Shown: in pieces, positions 60,910-64,000 of the stretch
Layout: each line of letters begins with the position of its first letter
Numbering within the stretch: position 1 is the stretch's first letter
Assembly: GCA_009926135.1 (NCBI GenBank)
Contig: RFPL01000001.1
Coordinates: 372,001 to 436,000 of the forward strand
DNA: 64,000 nucleotides
Reading direction: 5' to 3'
Source of the DNA: Sphingomonadaceae bacterium
GTDB taxonomy: Bacteria; Pseudomonadota; Alphaproteobacteria; Sphingomonadales; Sphingomonadaceae
Program-made: the position numbers and the translations under genes
The notes under the pieces: model-generated
Database searches by the model: none
What the model was told of the DNA's origin: nothing
What the model saw: only the letters and a program-made list of their open reading frames with translations

Positions 60910-62772
60910 CTAGCGGGCCTTTACATAGCTTCCGGGGGCGTCCTCGATCACTGAATCGCCCTTACCTCCGGGCAGGCGCTTGCCGTTGGCTGGCACTTCA
61001 GCACTGCCCTGATCGCGCAGCCATTCGATCCAGTGCGGCCACCACGAACCCGGCGTTTCGGTTGCCCCCGCGATGAATTCGGCCAGGCTTTCGACCTCGG
61101 CCGGGTTGGTCCAGTACTGGTACTTCCTGGCTGCCGGCGGATTGACCACCCCGGCAATATGGCCGGAACCGGCCAGTAGAAAAGTCTTTGGCCCGCGCAA
61201 GTGGTGCATGATCTGCCAGACGCTGGCGGCGGGGGCGATATGGTCCTCGCGCCCGGCCTGGATGAAGGCCGGGGTCTGGATCCGCGTCAGGTCGATCGGG
61301 GTGCCGTCGGCTTCCAGCGCATCGGGCACGACCAGCTTGTTGTCGCGATAGAGCTCGGTGAGGTACTGGCGGTGCCACTTGGCCGGCAGGTTGGTAACAT
61401 CCCCGTTCCAGTGCAGCAGGTCAAAGGCCGGATAGTCGTCGCCCAGCAGGTAGTTCTTGACGACATAATTCCAAATGAGATCGTTGCCGCGCAGCAGGTT
61501 GAAGGTGGTCGCCATGTAGCGCCCATCCAGATAGCCGTGCTCCTGCGCGAGCTGCTCGACCACTTTTAATTGCTGGTCGTCGATGAAGATCTTGAGCTCG
61601 CCGGCCTGTTCGAAATCGACCTGAGCAGTGAAGAAGGTAGCGCTTTTGACCTTGTCCGCTTGCTTGCGGCGGGTCAGCACGGCCAAAGTGGCGGCGAGCG
61701 TGGTGCCAGCGACGCAATAGCCGATGGTGTGGACCGCCTTGACGCCCAGCCGCGCACGCACCGTGTCGATCGCCTCGATCTGGGCGCGGATGTAATCGTC
61801 CCAGACCAGGTCCACCATCGTCTCGTCCGCGCTCTTCCAAGAGACAACGAAGACCGTGACGCCCTGCTCCACCGCCCAGCGGATGAAGCTTTTTTCGGGC
61901 GTCAGGTCGAGGATGTAGAAGCGGTTGATCCACGGCGGGAAGATCACGAGCGGGGTTTCCAGCACCTTGTCGGTGGTCGGGCTGTACTGGATCAGTTGGA
62001 ACAGCGAGGTCTGGTAAACGACTTTGCCCGGGGTGGTTGCCAGGTTCTCGCCCAGCCGGAAGGCCTGCGGATCGACGTGGGTTAGCTGCCCCTTTTTCAG
62101 GTCGGCCAGCAGATGCTGCATGCCCTTGGCAAGGCTCTGCCCCTTGGTGGCGATGGCGCGCTCCAGCACTAGCGGGTTAGTGACCGGGAAGTGCGCCGGA
62201 CTAAGCGCGTCCACCAGCGTGCGCGCGGCAAAGCGCAGTTGATCCTGCTGGTGCGGATCGACGCCTTCGACCTGCTCGGCCAGCGCCAGGACCTGCTCGG
62301 CCAGCATCAGGTAAGTCTGATGGACAAGGGCAAAGAACGGCTGCTCGCGCCACTTGGGATCGGCAAAACGGCGGTCCTTGCGCGGCAGTTCGGGCGCTTC
62401 GCCAGCCGGCTTGCCGTCAATCCCGTATTGGCCAAGCACGGTCTGCCACAGCGCCATGCCATCGGCCCACAGCTTCTGCTGCACTTCGGGCCGGGTCAGC
62501 GGCAGGGCGCGGACCCAGCTTTCGTAGATGCCCAGCCAATTGCCGGGATCGGCCAGCGTGGCGGGGGCCTTGCCGGCCAGCGCCGCCGCCTGGTCCTGCG
62601 CGAATTCGAGCCACAGCGCCTGCATCGTCTGCAGCGCCGCAGCCCATTCGCCCAGCTCACCCTGCCGGATCCCGGCCGGGACCAGCTGGTCCCACAGCTT
62701 GAGCGGCTCGGCGAACATCGCGTCGAAGCTTTTGGTCAGATCGTCGTCGCGCATTGTGGTTTCCCGAGTCAT
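60910..62772 (-). CDS. phaC: Class I polyhydroxyalkanoate synthase
   Basis: 620 aa (ATG 62772 or 62754). Polymerises 3-hydroxyacyl-CoA to PHA. The lipase-like box with the catalytic cysteine is TIGYCVAGTTLAATLAVLTR, the aspartate is in DYPAFDLLHWNGDVTNLPAK and the histidine in LLAGSGHIAGVVNPPAARKY. N-terminal domain WLGIYESWVRALPL is typical of the class I type. No phaA/phaB genes adjacent; the phasin gene follows 138 bp downstream. Confidence 0.96.
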   Translation of the reverse strand: MTRETTMRDDDLTKSFDAMFAEPLKLWDQLVPAGIRQGELGEWAAALQTMQALWLEFAQDQAAALAGKAPATLADPGNWLGIYESWVRALPLTRPEVQQKLWADGMALWQTVLGQYGIDGKPAGEAPELPRKDRRFADPKWREQPFFALVHQTYLMLAEQVLALAEQVEGVDPHQQDQLRFAARTLVDALSPAHFPVTNPLVLERAIATKGQSLAKGMQHLLADLKKGQLTHVDPQAFRLGENLATTPGKVVYQTSLFQLIQYSPTTDKVLETPLVIFPPWINRFYILDLTPEKSFIRWAVEQGVTVFVVSWKSADETMVDLVWDDYIRAQIEAIDTVRARLGVKAVHTIGYCVAGTTLAATLAVLTRRKQADKVKSATFFTAQVDFEQAGELKIFIDDQQLKVVEQLAQEHGYLDGRYMATTFNLLRGNDLIWNYVVKNYLLGDDYPAFDLLHWNGDVTNLPAKWHRQYLTELYRDNKLVVPDALEADGTPIDLTRIQTPAFIQAGREDHIAPAASVWQIMHHLRGPKTFLLAGSGHIAGVVNPPAARKYQYWTNPAEVESLAEFIAGATETPGSWWPHWIEWLRDQGSAEVPANGKRLPGGKGDSVIEDAPGSYVKAR

Positions 62773-62869
62773 CGGCTGACATCTTGCACCCTAACCGATT
62801 TGCAGTCAGGGCTTAAGCGTCTTACAGACGAATTCGCGACAATTCCGCCGCATTCACAAAGTCGAGGTC

Positions 62870-64000
62870 ATGGAAGAAGAGTTCTACCGCATGAAGCGCC
62901 TGCCGCCCTATGTCATTGCCGAAGTCAACGGCATGCGGGCAGAAGCGCGTGCCGCGGGCAAGGACATCATCGACCTTGGCATGGGCAACCCTGACCTGCC
63001 GCCGCCGGCCCACGTGATCGATAAGCTGTGCGAGGTTGCGCAGAAGGCTGACGCGCACGGTTATTCCGCCTCAAAGGGCATTCCCGGCATCCGCAAGGCT
63101 CAGGCCAATTATTACGCTCGCCGCTTCGGGGTAGAGGTCGATCCCGAGACCGAAGTGGTGATGACCATGGGCTCGAAGGAGGGCCTCGCCAGCCTCGCCA
63201 CCGCGATCACCGCGCCGGGCGACGTGGTGCTGGCACCCAACCCCAGCTACCCGATCCACACCTTTGGTTTCATCATTGCCGGGGCTACGATCCGCTCGGT
63301 CCCGACCACCCCGGACGAGCGCTATTGGGAGTCGCTCGAACGGGCGATGGCCTTCACCGTGCCGCGCCCGTCGATCCTGATCGTCAACTATCCCTCGAAC
63401 CCCACGGCTGAGACTGTCGACCTGGCGTTCTATGAGCGGCTGGTCGCCTGGGCGAAGGAAAACAAGGTCTGGATCCTGTCGGACCTGGCCTATTCCGAGC
63501 TTTATTACGACGGCAACCCGACCCCTTCGATCCTGCAGGTGCCTGGCGCCAAGGACGTGGCGATCGAGTTTACCTCGATGTCCAAGACTTTTTCCATGGC
63601 CGGCTGGCGAGTCGGCTTCGCGGTCGGCAACAAGCGGCTGATCGCCGCGCTGACCCGGGTGAAGAGCTACCTCGATTATGGAGCATTCACCCCGATCCAG
63701 GCGGCAGCCTGTGCAGCCCTTAACGGCCCGCAGGACATCGTCGAGATGAACCGGAACCTGTATCAGAAGCGCCGCGACGTGCTGGTCGAAAGCTTTGGCC
63801 GGGCCGGGTGGGAGATTCCCAGCCCCAAGGCCTCGATGTTCGCCTGGGCACCGCTACCGCCGGCGCTGAAAGACATGGGCAGCCTGGAATTTTCAAAGCA
63901 GCTGCTGACCCACGCCGAAGTCGCGGTTGCCCCGGGGGTCGGCTATGGCGAAGATGGCGAAGGCTATGTCCGGATCGCCATGGTGGAGAACGAGCAGCGG
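62870..64000 (+). CDS. AlaC/DapL-type PLP aminotransferase, truncated at window edge
   Basis: About 377 codons from ATG 62870 (ATG 62891 possible), cut at the right edge. Class I/II fold: DLGMGNPDLPPPAHVIDKLC, NYPSNPTAETVDLAFYERLV and the PLP lysine in SMSKTFSMAGWRVGFAVGNK. It matches the alanine aminotransferase AlaC / LL-DAP aminotransferase-related group, so alanine-pyruvate transamination is likely. Divergent from phaC with a 97 bp gap. Confidence 0.92.
   Translation, partial: MEEEFYRMKRLPPYVIAEVNGMRAEARAAGKDIIDLGMGNPDLPPPAHVIDKLCEVAQKADAHGYSASKGIPGIRKAQANYYARRFGVEVDPETEVVMTMGSKEGLASLATAITAPGDVVLAPNPSYPIHTFGFIIAGATIRSVPTTPDERYWESLERAMAFTVPRPSILIVNYPSNPTAETVDLAFYERLVAWAKENKVWILSDLAYSELYYDGNPTPSILQVPGAKDVAIEFTSMSKTFSMAGWRVGFAVGNKRLIAALTRVKSYLDYGAFTPIQAAACAALNGPQDIVEMNRNLYQKRRDVLVESFGRAGWEIPSPKASMFAWAPLPPALKDMGSLEFSKQLLTHAEVAVAPGVGYGEDGEGYVRIAMVENEQR

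Noticed and set aside
1-64000. Search for prophage, IS elements, defence islands or rRNA genes
   Set aside because: None of the genes match integrases, transposases, capsid, restriction or abortive-infection families, and no rRNA sequence is seen.

Overview
The window is dense, high-GC chromosomal DNA with short intergenic gaps and many genes joined by 1-17 bp stop/start overlaps. The gene set points to an alphaproteobacterium, most likely order Sphingomonadales (Novosphingobium/Erythrobacter-like; family and genus are inference). Support comes from a GapR/DUF2312 protein, a DUF1244 protein, a short ThiE-like protein, a class I PHA synthase with an alanine/lysine-rich phasin, two exosortase-type (PEP-CTERM) secreted proteins and an encoded-CCA tRNA-Gln(CTG) of alphaproteobacterial type. 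I see no IS element, prophage, integrase or CRISPR array. It reads as core chromosome with a few accessory insertions.

Layout. 1-5205: 5' part of alanine dehydrogenase, a DUF2157/GDYXXLXY membrane pair, and two FAD-dependent oxidoreductases. 5246-10337: an AraC-type regulator divergent from a tightly packed operon (CMD-like protein, BKACE-type beta-keto acid cleavage enzyme, SDR, GFA-fold protein, MFS transporter), which looks like a catabolic unit of unknown substrate. 10516-11454: a cold-shock cluster with a CspA protein, a second IF-1 and two small unknown proteins behind a structured leader. 11462-18349: ftsK, a ThiE-like gene, the PLP-homeostasis gene yggS, an acyl-CoA ligase and pyruvate kinase. 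18416-23207: DUF1244, gapR, ybjQ, then yebC-ruvC-(lipoprotein)-ruvA-X-ruvB, where X is an odd lower-GC gene.

23439-33892: a Ser/Thr/Gly-rich surface protein with a PEP-CTERM-like tail, aconitase with a coupled unknown gene, an EamA transporter, a cytochrome b561 plus Tat-lipoprotein molybdoenzyme pair, a quinol-monooxygenase-like ABM protein, a canonical PEP-CTERM protein, a small nuclease-fold protein, a nucleoside transporter and a queuosine-precursor transporter. 33951-38893: argB-yggT-folD-lipoprotein-marC, and opposite them a thioredoxin-TPR/Lon-N-domain pair. 39086-49394: tRNA-Gly, pgl-nudix, dinB, a Bcr/CflA exporter, glpD, an acyl-CoA carboxylase beta subunit, a membrane cytochrome c, rlmE-ppx and tRNA-Gln with a strong terminator.

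49435-58620: a LOG-family protein, glmM-DUF1272-thiD, a dicarboxylate/amino acid symporter, a GNAT-fold acyltransferase-like protein divergent from a membrane fatty-acid desaturase, and lptF-lptG. This last group is an envelope-lipid neighbourhood. 58780-64000: a VIT-family metal transporter, clpS, a phasin with a histone-like N-terminus, PHA synthase (the phasin promoter carries a repeated TGCAGTGCA motif), and a truncated AlaC/DapL-type aminotransferase at the right edge.

The least explained pieces are the BKACE operon, the IF-1 paralogue cluster, the gene inside ruvAB, the CTG-initiated ruvC and several structured mRNA leaders. I cannot confirm novelty without database searches.
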